64,000 bases of DNA, from the NCBI GenBank assembly GCA_023444095.1, contig JAEZRP010000037.1, positions 27,645 to 91,644 of the forward strand. The letters are read 5' to 3'. This DNA comes from Bacillota bacterium. Lineage in GTDB: Bacteria > Bacillota > Clostridia > Christensenellales > Aristaeellaceae. The notes under the pieces were generated by a model. That model worked only from the letters and a program-made list of their open reading frames with translations, had not been told where the DNA came from and ran no database searches. Shown piece after piece: positions 56,790 to 64,000 of the stretch. Within the stretch, counting starts at the first letter, position 1, and each line of letters opens with the position of its first letter. Made by a program: the position numbers and the translations under genes.

Positions 56790-57559
56790 GGAAGCGCCTC
56801 CCCGACCCTCGCGCCGGGATACGAGAGGATCTCCGGCTCGCCCTGCGTGATCAGAACCGTGTGCTCGTAGTGGGAACACAGCGAGTGATCCCGCGTGACG
56901 ACCGTCCAGCCGTCCTCGAGGATCCTGACCCGCCAGTCGCCCATGGCGATCATCGGCTCGATGGCGAGCGTCATGCCCGCTTCGAGTTTCACGCCGCGCC
57001 CGGGCCGCCCGTAGTTGGGCACCGACGGGTCCTCGTGCATCTCCGTTCCGATCCCGTGGCCGCAGAGGTCGCGAATCACCCCGTAGCCGTGCGCCTCCGC
57101 GTGCTGCTGAACAGCCCAGGAGATGTCGCCCAGCCGGTTTCCCGCCCGCGCCATGTTCGCGCCGCGCCAGAAGCACTGTTCGGTCACGTCGACGAGCCTT
57201 TGCGCCTCGGGGGAGCCGCCGCCGACGAGTACGGAGAACGCGCTGTCGGACTGCCAGGAATCCAGGATCACGCCGCAGTCGATCGAGATAAGCTGGCCTT
57301 CGCGGAGCTTTTCGTCCGTCGAGAAGCCGTGCACCACCTGATCGTCAACCGACGCGCAAATCGAGAAGGGATAGCCCTCATAGCCCTTGAAGGAGGGCGT
57401 CGCGCCCGCCGCGCGGATCATCTGCTCCGCAAACCGGTCCAAATGCAGAGTCGTAACCCCGGGCCGGATCTCGGCCCGCAACGCGTCGAGCACCCGCTTA
57501 AGCAGCGCACCCGCGGCGCGCATTTTTTCGATCTGGGGTCCGGTCTTGATCGAAATCAT
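56786..57559 (-). CDS. map: Methionine aminopeptidase, type I
   Basis: Removes the initiator methionine from new proteins. The 257-residue sequence has the metal ligands in SIDCGVILDSWQSD (Asp), GHGIGTEMHEDPSVPNYG (His) and AIEPMIAMGDWRV and VVTRDHSLCSHYEHTVLIT (Glu). The aspartate pattern is intact. It overlaps adk by four bases. Confidence 0.95.
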   Translation of the reverse strand: MISIKTGPQIEKMRAAGALLKRVLDALRAEIRPGVTTLHLDRFAEQMIRAAGATPSFKGYEGYPFSICASVDDQVVHGFSTDEKLREGQLISIDCGVILDSWQSDSAFSVLVGGGSPEAQRLVDVTEQCFWRGANMARAGNRLGDISWAVQQHAEAHGYGVIRDLCGHGIGTEMHEDPSVPNYGRPGRGVKLEAGMTLAIEPMIAMGDWRVRILEDGWTVVTRDHSLCSHYEHTVLITQGEPEILSYPGARVGEALP

Positions 57560-58182
57560 ATTTCGCCTAAGCGTTCGAGGATGGCCTTGAGCACATCCTC
57601 CGGTCGGTTGTCACCGTCGACCGAAATCAGCTTTCCTGTCTTGTCGTAGTAGCCGATCAAAGGCGCCGTCTGGTCGTGATAGACCTCGAGCCGCTTTTTG
57701 ATGGTCTCGGGCTTATCGTCGTCGCGGTGATAGAGCGCGCCGCCGCAAACGGGACAGGCCTTTTCGTCCGCGAGCCTTGAAATATGGAACGTTCCCTGGC
57801 ACTTGAGGCACACGCGCCGGCCGGTGAGCCGCTCAAGGAGCTTCTCGTCCGGAACGACGATATTCACGACCGCGTCGGGGGACGCGATTTGATCGAGCGC
57901 CGCGGCCTGATCGACCGTGCGGGGAAAGCCGTCCAGGAGGTACCCGGGCCTGCAGTCGTCCATCGAAAGGCGCTCTTTCACCATGTCGATGACCACGCTG
58001 TCGGGAACCAGCTGTCCCTTATCCATGTACTTTTTGGCCTCAAGTCCGGTTGGAGTCTCGTTCTTGAGCGCCGAGCGGAACATGTCGCCGGTCGAGATGT
58101 GCGCAACTGCAAGCTTCGCGCTCACGCCCGTCGCCTGCGTGCCCTTGCCCGCGCCGGGGGGGCCCAGAAATATCAGCTTCAT
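57556..58182 (-). CDS. adk: Adenylate kinase
   Basis: Phosphoryl transfer between ATP, AMP and ADP. The 208-residue protein has the P-loop GPPGAGKGTQ, the AMP site HISTGDMFR, LLDGFPRT, and a long LID domain with CLKC and CPVC, the zinc-binding form of Gram-positive bacteria. The start MKLIFLGPPG at 58182 has AAGGATCG upstream. The usual secY-adk-map order is kept. Confidence 0.97.
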   Translation of the reverse strand: MKLIFLGPPGAGKGTQATGVSAKLAVAHISTGDMFRSALKNETPTGLEAKKYMDKGQLVPDSVVIDMVKERLSMDDCRPGYLLDGFPRTVDQAAALDQIASPDAVVNIVVPDEKLLERLTGRRVCLKCQGTFHISRLADEKACPVCGGALYHRDDDKPETIKKRLEVYHDQTAPLIGYYDKTGKLISVDGDNRPEDVLKAILERLGEI

Positions 58183-58199
58183 CGATCCTTGCCTCCGGC

Positions 58200-59453
58200 T
58201 CACTTCAAAAAGCCCTTGTAGTTGCGCATCGTCATGTGGCTCTCAAGCTGCCTGGTCGTCTCGAGGGAGACGGACACCGCGATGAGGAGCGAGGACGCAG
58301 CGAACGGAAGGCTCGCACCCACGAGGCGATAGAAGATCGTGGGAATCGTCGCGAGAAGGGCGAGATAGATCGCGCCGAAGAGCGTGATGCGCCTGACGGT
58401 CCTTGAGAGGAAGTCGGACGTGGGTCGGCCCTGACGGATGCCGGGGATCATGCCGCCGTTCTGCTGGATGTTCTTCGAGATCTCGACGGGATTGAAGGAA
58501 ATCGTCGAGTAGAAGAAGGTGAACCCAAAGATCATGACGGCGAAGATCAGCTGGTAAAGCCAGCTACCGTAGCTGACGTTGGCTTCCCACCACCTGTAGG
58601 CGGAGCTGTTCGAGAAGAACGCGAGGATCGTCGAGGGAAACTGCATGATCGCAGAGGCGAAAATGAGGGGCAGAACGCCCGACGCATCCACCTTCAGCGG
58701 GATGTGCGTCGACTGGCCGCCGTACATCTTCCTGCCGACCATGCGCTTCGCATACTGGACCGGAACCCTGCGCTCGCCGAGGTTGATGAAAACGACGGCG
58801 ACGATCATCAGGATCGAAACGAGGAGTACGACCACATAGGTGGTGCCCGACTCGCCGAAGCCGTCCTTGAACATGTTGCCGACCGCGGCCACGACGGAGC
58901 CCGCGAAGCGGGAGATGATGCCCGCGAAGATCAGAAGCGAGATGCCGTTTCCGATGCCCTTCTCCGTGATGCGCTCTCCGAGCCACATCGCGAGGCAGGT
59001 ACCGGTCGCAAGGCAGAAGCCGATCGTCAAAACGTTCAGGAAGCCGGAGGCCGCCTGAAGGCCCGTCGTGAGCGCGACCGCCTGGAGGAAGCCGAGGGCG
59101 ACCGTGACATAGCGGGTGTACTGCGCAATCTTCTTGCGGCCTTCCTCGCCCGACTTGTTCAGTTCTTCGAGCTTCGGGATCGCGACCGTCAGAAGCTGCA
59201 TGATAATCGACGAGTTGATGTACGGGGTGATGCCCATCGCCATGATGGAGTAGTTGCCCATGTCGGAGCCGGTAATCGAGTTGATGTAGCCGAGCAGGGA
59301 GTAGTTCTGCAGGGCCGTCTTGATCACCTCGTGGTCGACGCCCGGAGTCGGGATGAAGCAGAGCACCCGGTAGATCAAAAGCATGAAGATGGTGTAGAGG
59401 ATCTTCTTGCGAAGATCGGGCATCTTCCATGCACTCCTCAATGTCTCAAGCAT
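58200..59453 (-). CDS. secY: Preprotein translocase subunit SecY
   Basis: Channel of the Sec translocon with ten membrane helices, 417 residues. It has FIPTPGVDHEVI early, ITPYINSSIIMQLL, and the cytoplasmic loop RRVPVQYAKRMVGRKMYGGQSTHIPLKVDASGVLPLIFASA. The start MLETLRSAWKMPDLRKK at 59453 has GAGGTG nine bases upstream and lies next to the rplO stop. Confidence 0.97.
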   Translation of the reverse strand: MLETLRSAWKMPDLRKKILYTIFMLLIYRVLCFIPTPGVDHEVIKTALQNYSLLGYINSITGSDMGNYSIMAMGITPYINSSIIMQLLTVAIPKLEELNKSGEEGRKKIAQYTRYVTVALGFLQAVALTTGLQAASGFLNVLTIGFCLATGTCLAMWLGERITEKGIGNGISLLIFAGIISRFAGSVVAAVGNMFKDGFGESGTTYVVVLLVSILMIVAVVFINLGERRVPVQYAKRMVGRKMYGGQSTHIPLKVDASGVLPLIFASAIMQFPSTILAFFSNSSAYRWWEANVSYGSWLYQLIFAVMIFGFTFFYSTISFNPVEISKNIQQNGGMIPGIRQGRPTSDFLSRTVRRITLFGAIYLALLATIPTIFYRLVGASLPFAASSLLIAVSVSLETTRQLESHMTMRNYKGFLK

Positions 59454-59454
59454 C

Positions 59455-59895
59455 TCAGAGCACCTCGGCTTTCCCACCTACCGCTTCGATCTTTTCCTTC
59501 GCGGCAGCCGTGAACTTCTGGGCCTGCACGGTGAGCTTCTTGGTCAGCTCGCCGCCCGCCATGATCTTGACGCCGTCCTGCACATTTTTGAGGATGCCCG
59601 CCTCGATGAGGTCGACGGGAGTGACAATCTGTCCATCGTCAAAAATCTCAAGGCGCGAAACGTTGATGGCCGCATACTCGGTGCGGAAGTTGTTGGTAAA
59701 GCCGCGCTTGGGGATGCGGCGGGTCAGCGGAATCTGTCCGCCCTCGAAGCCGGGGTACTTGCCGCCGCCAGAGCGGGCTTTCGCACCCTTGTGGCCCTTG
59801 CCGGAGGTCTTGCCAAGTCCGGAGCCGACGCCGCGGCCCAGCCTCTTGGGGGCGGTGGTTGCGCCCTCTGCCGGATGGAGTTCGTGTAGTTTCAT
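59455..59895 (-). CDS. rplO: 50S ribosomal protein L15
   Basis: Large-subunit assembly protein of 146 residues: MKLHELHPAEGATTAPKRLGRGVGSGLGKTSGKGHKGAKARSG... with the glycine-rich N-terminus and the RIPKRGFTN motif. Normal spc order before secY. Confidence 0.97.
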   Translation of the reverse strand: MKLHELHPAEGATTAPKRLGRGVGSGLGKTSGKGHKGAKARSGGGKYPGFEGGQIPLTRRIPKRGFTNNFRTEYAAINVSRLEIFDDGQIVTPVDLIEAGILKNVQDGVKIMAGGELTKKLTVQAQKFTAAAKEKIEAVGGKAEVL

Positions 59896-59907
59896 CTCGG
59901 GCCCTCC

Positions 59908-60090
59908 TCAGTCTTCGATTTCTTCGACCTTGACCATGTGCCTGACCTTGAAGATCATGCCGCGAATGGCTGGCGTGTCGTCCTTGACAACCGTCTGGCT
60001 GATCCTGTGAAGGCCCAGCGCCTCGATGGTCGCGATCTGATCCTTCAGGCATGCGATCGTGGACTTCGTCTGTGTGATTTTCAGCTTCAT
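59908..60090 (-). CDS. rpmD: 50S ribosomal protein L30
   Basis: A 60-residue protein: MKLKITQTKSTIACLKDQIA, HRISQTVVKDDTPAIRGMI. The ATG at 60090 is chosen because GGAGGG lies eight bases upstream; the GTG two codons earlier is too close to it. Confidence 0.95.
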   Translation of the reverse strand: MKLKITQTKSTIACLKDQIATIEALGLHRISQTVVKDDTPAIRGMIFKVRHMVKVEEIED

Positions 60091-60103
60091 GTTCACGCCC
60101 TCC

Positions 60104-60604
60104 TCAGCCCAGAATCTCTTCCACAGTCTTGCCGCGAAGCCTGGCGACTTCCTCGGCGCTGCGGAGCTGGCTCAGGCCCTGCATGGTGGCCTTCGCGACG
60201 TTGATCTTGTTGTTGGTACCGATGGACTTGGTCACGATGTCCTTGATGCCGCAGGCCTCGAGCACGTCGCGAACGGGGCCGCCCGCGATCACGCCGGTTC
60301 CCTCGGGAGCGGGGATGAGCTTCACCTTGCCGGTGCCGAACACGCCCACGACCTCGTGGGGAATGGTGGTTCCCTTGATCGGGACATTGATCATGGCCTT
60401 CTTGGCATCGTCCGTTCCCTTGCGGATCGCCTCGGGAATTTCGACCGCCTTGCCCATGCCGCAGCCCACGCGACCGTTCTGATCGCCCACGACCATGAGG
60501 GCAGAGAACCGCATGTTGCGGCCGCCCTTGACGGTCTTGGAGACGCGATTCACTGCGACCAGCTTCTCCTTGAATTCGGATTCCTGTTGATTGTTGCGCT
60601 GCAT
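60104..60604 (-). CDS. rpsE: 30S ribosomal protein S5
   Basis: Small-subunit protein affecting decoding accuracy, 166 residues. KEKLVAVNRVSKTVKGGRNMRFSALMVVGDQNGRVGCGMGKA is the RNA-binding N-domain and AGGPVRDVLEACGIKDIVTKSIG the C-domain. ATG at 60604 with GGAGGG eight bases upstream. Confidence 0.97.
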   Translation of the reverse strand: MQRNNQQESEFKEKLVAVNRVSKTVKGGRNMRFSALMVVGDQNGRVGCGMGKAVEIPEAIRKGTDDAKKAMINVPIKGTTIPHEVVGVFGTGKVKLIPAPEGTGVIAGGPVRDVLEACGIKDIVTKSIGTNNKINVAKATMQGLSQLRSAEEVARLRGKTVEEILG

Positions 60605-60620
60605 GCGTTTACCCTCCACT

Positions 60621-60989
60621 TTAGAAGTTCAGGCCGCCCTCGCGAGCGCCACTTGCCAGCTCGGCCACGCGGCCGGTGTAGATATAGCCGCCGCGGTCGA
60701 ACACGACGTCCTTGATTCCCTTTTCGGCGGCGCGCTCGGCGATGGTCTTTCCGACGAGCTTGCCCGCGCCCTTCTTGTCGAGCTCGGCGATCTGGCTGGC
60801 CAGATCCTTCTCCACGGTGGAGGCGCTCGCGAGCGTCACGCCGGCGACGTCGTCGATGATCTGCGCGTAGATGTGCGCGTTCGAACGATAGACGCAAAGG
60901 CGCGGACGATCGGGCGTTCCGCTGATCTTTTTGCGCACGCGTGCGTGGCGAATGACCCGCACTTCGTTGCGGTCACGCTTGATAAACAT
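60621..60989 (-). CDS. rplR: 50S ribosomal protein L18
   Basis: 5S rRNA-binding protein, 122 residues, with RHARVRKKISGTPDRPRLCVYRSNAHIYAQIIDDVAGVTLASAST. Its end DRGGYIYTGRVAELASGAREGGLNF is typical. Confidence 0.97.
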   Translation of the reverse strand: MFIKRDRNEVRVIRHARVRKKISGTPDRPRLCVYRSNAHIYAQIIDDVAGVTLASASTVEKDLASQIAELDKKGAGKLVGKTIAERAAEKGIKDVVFDRGGYIYTGRVAELASGAREGGLNF

Positions 60990-61007
60990 TTGCGGTTACC
61001 TCCCTCT

Positions 61008-61550
61008 TTACTTCTTTCCGGCCTTGCCTTCCTTGCGGCGGATGTGCTCGTTCTCATAGCGGATGCCCTTGCCAAGGTAGGGCTCGGGCTTTCTGACGGC
61101 GCGGATATCGGCCGCGATCGCGCCGACCTGCTGCCGGGAGATGCCCTTAATGACGATGCGCGTCGCGGCGGGCGTCTCAAAGGCGATGTCAGTCGGCGGC
61201 TGGAACACGACCGGGTGGGAGTAGCCCACGGACAAAGTCAGGTTCTTGCCGTCCATCTGGGCGCGGTAGCCGACGCCTTCCATGAGCAGTACCTTCTCAA
61301 AGCCCTTGGTCACGCCCGTCACCATGTTGTTGATGAGCGCCCTGTACAGTCCGTGCATGGACTTGTGGGGCTTGGAGTCGGACGGGCGGGTGACGAGGAC
61401 GGTGCTGCCCTCGAGCTCCACCTTGATGTCTTTATTGATTTTCTCCGAAAGCGTGCCCTTGGGGCCAACGACGGTCACGGTGTTGTCGGCCTGAATGTCG
61501 ATTGTGACGCCCGCGGGGACGGCGATCGGAAGCTTTCCGATTCGAGACAT
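61008..61550 (-). CDS. rplF: 50S ribosomal protein L6
   Basis: Protein near the GTPase centre, 180 residues with two repeated domains: MSRIGKLPIAVPAGVTIDIQ, then RIVIKGISRQQVGAIAADIRAVRKPEPYLGKGIRYENE. Normal length. Confidence 0.97.
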   Translation of the reverse strand: MSRIGKLPIAVPAGVTIDIQADNTVTVVGPKGTLSEKINKDIKVELEGSTVLVTRPSDSKPHKSMHGLYRALINNMVTGVTKGFEKVLLMEGVGYRAQMDGKNLTLSVGYSHPVVFQPPTDIAFETPAATRIVIKGISRQQVGAIAADIRAVRKPEPYLGKGIRYENEHIRRKEGKAGKK

Positions 61551-61565
61551 TTCGATTCTCCCCCC

Positions 61566-61964
61566 TTACCAGATGTAGGCCAGGACTTCGCCGCCCACGC
61601 CCGAGAGGCGCGCCGTACGGTCCGTCATGACGCCCTTGGACGTAGAAATGACCGCGATGCCGAGGCCTCCGAGGACCTTCGGGATCTCGTCGTTCTTCGC
61701 GTAAACGCGCAGACCCGGCTTCGAGATGCGCTTGAGGCCCTTGATGACGGAGGACTTGCCCTGCGCGTACTTGAGAGAGAGCTTGATCTGCCCCTGAAGA
61801 CCGTCGTCGATGAAGTCGATGGCCTTGACGTATCCCTCGTCCAAAAGGATCTTGGCAATCGCCTTTTTCATGTTGGAAGCCGGGATCGTTACGGCGTCGT
61901 GCCTGGCAACCAGGGCATTGCGGATTCTGGTCAGCATATCCGCGATGGGATCGTTTATAACCAT
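61566..61964 (-). CDS. rpsH: 30S ribosomal protein S8
   Basis: Central-domain 16S rRNA binder and, in E. coli, the spc operon repressor. The 132-residue protein starts MVINDPIADMLTRIRNALVARHDAV and ends GVMTDRTARLSGVGGEVLAYIW, both classic. Confidence 0.97.
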   Translation of the reverse strand: MVINDPIADMLTRIRNALVARHDAVTIPASNMKKAIAKILLDEGYVKAIDFIDDGLQGQIKLSLKYAQGKSSVIKGLKRISKPGLRVYAKNDEIPKVLGGLGIAVISTSKGVMTDRTARLSGVGGEVLAYIW

Positions 61965-61992
61965 TTGAGAACCTCCTTCCGTATTGCCCTCA

Positions 61993-62178
61993 TTACCAGC
62001 TCGCCTTCCTGACTCCGGGGATCTCGCCCTTGTAAGCGAGCTCGCGGAAGCAGATGCGGCAGACGCCGTACTTGCGGAGCACCGAGTGGGGGCGTCCGCA
62101 GATGCGGCAGCGGGTGTAGGCGCGCGTCGAGAACTTGGGCGTCCTCTGCTGCTTATTGATTAAACTGGTCTTTGCCAC
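61993..62178 (-). CDS. rpsZ: 30S ribosomal protein S14, zinc-binding type Z
   Basis: A 61-residue short S14 with CRICGRPHSV and CRICFRELAYKGEIPGVRKASW; the two CxxC pairs bind zinc. This is the short C+ form common in Firmicutes. Confidence 0.97.
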   Translation of the reverse strand: MAKTSLINKQQRTPKFSTRAYTRCRICGRPHSVLRKYGVCRICFRELAYKGEIPGVRKASW

Positions 62179-62197
62179 AGCTTATATCCTCCTTCAA

Positions 62198-62737
62198 TCA
62201 AGCCGAGAACGGCATGCCGAGCAAGCGGAGAAGCTCCCTTGCTTCCTCGTCGGTCTTTGCGGTGGTGACGAAAATCATCTCCATGCCGCGGATCTTCTCG
62301 ACCTTGTCGTACTCGATCTCAGGGAAGATCAGCTGCTCGCGAACACCCAGGGAGTAGTTCCCGCGACCGTCGAACGCCTTTACGGAAACGCCGCGGAAGT
62401 CGCGCACGCGGGGGAGGACGATCGAGACGAGCTTGTCGCAGAACTCGTACATCCGCTCTCCGCGCAGCGTCACCTTCGCGCCGACGTTCATGCCCGCGCG
62501 CAGCTTGAAGTTCGCGATGGACTTCTTGGCCTTGGTGATAAGCGGCTTCTGGCCGGAGATGGTCGTCAATTCCGTGACCGCGGTCTCAAGGGCCTTGGAA
62601 TTGTCCTTGCAATCGCCCAGGCCCATGTTGATGACGATCTTTTCGAGGCGAGGAATCTGCATCACGTTCTCATAGCCGAACTTCTGCTTGAGAGACGGGG
62701 CGACCTCCTCGCGGTATTTTTCCTTCAGTCTGGCCAC
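62198..62737 (-). CDS. rplE: 50S ribosomal protein L5
   Basis: 5S rRNA-binding protein of the central protuberance, 179 residues: MARLKEKYREEVAPSLKQKFGYENVMQIPRLEKIVINMGLG, RAGMNVGAKVTLRGERMYEF and the C-terminal TDEEARELLRLLGMPF. Confidence 0.97.
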   Translation of the reverse strand: MARLKEKYREEVAPSLKQKFGYENVMQIPRLEKIVINMGLGDCKDNSKALETAVTELTTISGQKPLITKAKKSIANFKLRAGMNVGAKVTLRGERMYEFCDKLVSIVLPRVRDFRGVSVKAFDGRGNYSLGVREQLIFPEIEYDKVEKIRGMEMIFVTTAKTDEEARELLRLLGMPFSA

Positions 62738-62758
62738 AGCGTATTTCCTCCTTTAACG

Positions 62759-63100
62759 TCAGTCGTCAATCTTCTGTCCGCACTTGCGGCAGACGCGCTG
62801 CTTGACGAGCTTCCCCTCATCGTTCTTGACAAAGGTGTGGGCGATCCGCGTGGCCTTCTTGCAGGCGGGGCAGATGAGCATCGTTTTGCACGCGGGAATC
62901 GCGGCTTCCTTCTCGATGATGCCGCCAGGCATCCCCTGGCCGCGCGGCTTCTGATGCTTTTTGACGATATTGACGTGCTCGACGATCACGGTTCCATCCT
63001 TGGGGTAGGCCTTCGTGATCTTGCCGCTCTTGCCCTTATTGACGCCCGAGATCACGACGACGGTGTCCCCGGTTTTGACCTGTAATTTCGGTGTGCTCAT
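62759..63100 (-). CDS. rplX: 50S ribosomal protein L24 with a C-terminal zinc ribbon
   Basis: Assembly initiator protein of 113 residues. The KOW domain KVKTGDTVVVISGVNKGKSGKITKAYP-like segment is normal. The C-terminus carries CPACKKATRI and CRKCGQK, two cysteine pairs of a zinc ribbon found in some L24 proteins. Confidence 0.96.
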   Translation of the reverse strand: MSTPKLQVKTGDTVVVISGVNKGKSGKITKAYPKDGTVIVEHVNIVKKHQKPRGQGMPGGIIEKEAAIPACKTMLICPACKKATRIAHTFVKNDEGKLVKQRVCRKCGQKIDD

Positions 63101-63114
63101 TTTGTCGACCTCCG

Positions 63115-63483
<369 letters not shown>

Positions 63484-63510
63484 TAATGCTCTCCTCCTTT
63501 GCTTGCGGCG

Positions 63511-63771
63511 TTACTTCGCCTTTTCGATGATTTCGACAAGGCGCCACCTTTTTTCCTTGGACAAGGGGCGAGTCTCCATGACGCGGACGGTATCGCCGAT
63601 TCCGCATTCATTGTTCTCGTCGTGGGCCTTGAGCTTATTGGTCCTGTTCATGATCTTTCCGTACAGCGGGTGCTTCACGCGCGTGCGGATCGCGACGATG
63701 ATCGTCTTATCCATCTTGTCGGAGACGACAACGCCTGTGCGGGTCTTCCGATTGCCTCTTGCTTCGGCCAT
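63511..63771 (-). CDS. rpsQ: 30S ribosomal protein S17
   Basis: OB-fold 16S rRNA binder, 86 residues: RKTRTGVVVSDKMDKTIIVAIRTRVKHPLYGKIMNRTNKLKAHDE and TVRVMETRPLSKEKRWRLVEI. Confidence 0.97.
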   Translation of the reverse strand: MAEARGNRKTRTGVVVSDKMDKTIIVAIRTRVKHPLYGKIMNRTNKLKAHDENNECGIGDTVRVMETRPLSKEKRWRLVEIIEKAK

Positions 63772-63792
63772 GTTCTCTGCCTCCCTTTCGCG

Positions 63793-64000
63793 TTACGCCT
63801 TCTTGGCCAGCTCGCGCTGACGGATGACGGTTTTCACCCTGGCGATGTCCTTGCGGCACTCCCGGATCGCCGCATTGTTCTGAAGCTGACCGGTCGCCAG
63901 TTGGAAGCGCAGATTGAACAGCTCCGCCTTCTTATCCTTGAGATCGGTGTCGAGCTCGGCCATGGTCTTCTGCTGAAGGGCGGTAATGGTCTCTCTGGTC
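63793..64000 (-). CDS. rpmC: 50S ribosomal protein L29 (start codon cut by window edge)
   Basis: Read directly from the sequence: TRETITALQQKTMAELDTDLKDKKAEL, then FNLRFQLATGQLQNNAAIRE and VKTVIRQRELAKKA, stop TAA at 63795-63793. Only two bases of the ATG lie outside the window. It is the normal partner upstream of rpsQ. Confidence 0.95.
   Translation of the reverse strand, partial: TRETITALQQKTMAELDTDLKDKKAELFNLRFQLATGQLQNNAAIRECRKDIARVKTVIRQRELAKKA

Overview
The window reads as chromosomal DNA of a GC-rich, endospore-forming, Gram-positive Clostridia-type bacterium. The signs are a spoIIR-sleB-ypeB sporulation and germination operon, an adenylate kinase with a zinc-binding lid, zinc-ribbon forms of S4, S14, L24 and L36, a fhaB-like/ftsW/pbp2 cell-wall operon, an L10 leader RNA, and the Firmicutes order of the S10-spc-alpha ribosomal cluster. 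Assignment to a Christensenellales-like lineage is a guess from overall style, not something the sequence proves. No prophage, intact insertion sequence, CRISPR array or tRNA gene was seen.

Layout. 1-5.6 kb: an oligopeptide ABC operon (oppB-C-D-F) translationally coupled to alanine racemase. 5.9-10.5 kb: prfC, typA and recF. 10.5-14.8 kb: two DMT exporters, a TetR regulator and a Na+/solute symporter. 14.8-18.6 kb: pgi, a DUF3810-like metalloprotease, and small GNAT, cupin and VOC genes. 18.7-20.2 kb: an ECF S component, probably for pantothenate, with coaX, behind a structured leader. 20.4-23.7 kb: an UxuB-type dehydrogenase coupled to an S26 peptidase, then a gene fusing an HprK-like kinase to a PqqD domain. 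23.8-25.3 kb: the L10 leader, rplJ and rplL, then the decayed remains of a livF gene. 25.3-32.1 kb: a merR-GNAT pair, gdhA, plsY-hyi-lipoprotein, and a ferredoxin/nucleotidyltransferase/GrpB operon. 32.2-36.2 kb: a GH106-like glycosidase and an amidohydrolase. 36.3-39.3 kb: spoIIR-sleB-ypeB-mazF. 39.5-45.6 kb: eno, a split chromate transporter, and pbp2-ftsW-FHA. 45.8-50.4 kb: a TSUP permease, a SpoIID/LytB protein and a secreted caspase-like protease. 50.5-52.9 kb: phosphoesterase, HIT and MscS genes. 53-64 kb: rplQ, rpoA, rpsD and the rest of the cluster back to rpmC on the minus strand.

Three things stand out. First, rpsD (ribosomal protein S4) carries an in-frame TAG at codon 60. Second, a family of modular palindromic elements sits behind at least eight genes; it forms the 3' ends of alr and coaX and adjoins promoters. 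Third, a Ser-His S26 peptidase lies next to a kinase-PqqD fusion, with no precursor peptide visible, which resembles an orphan peptide-maturation module. Smaller points are a leaderless plsY start, a 19-bp-spacer merR promoter, an orphan mazF in the germination operon, and an OppC with a large extracytoplasmic insertion.
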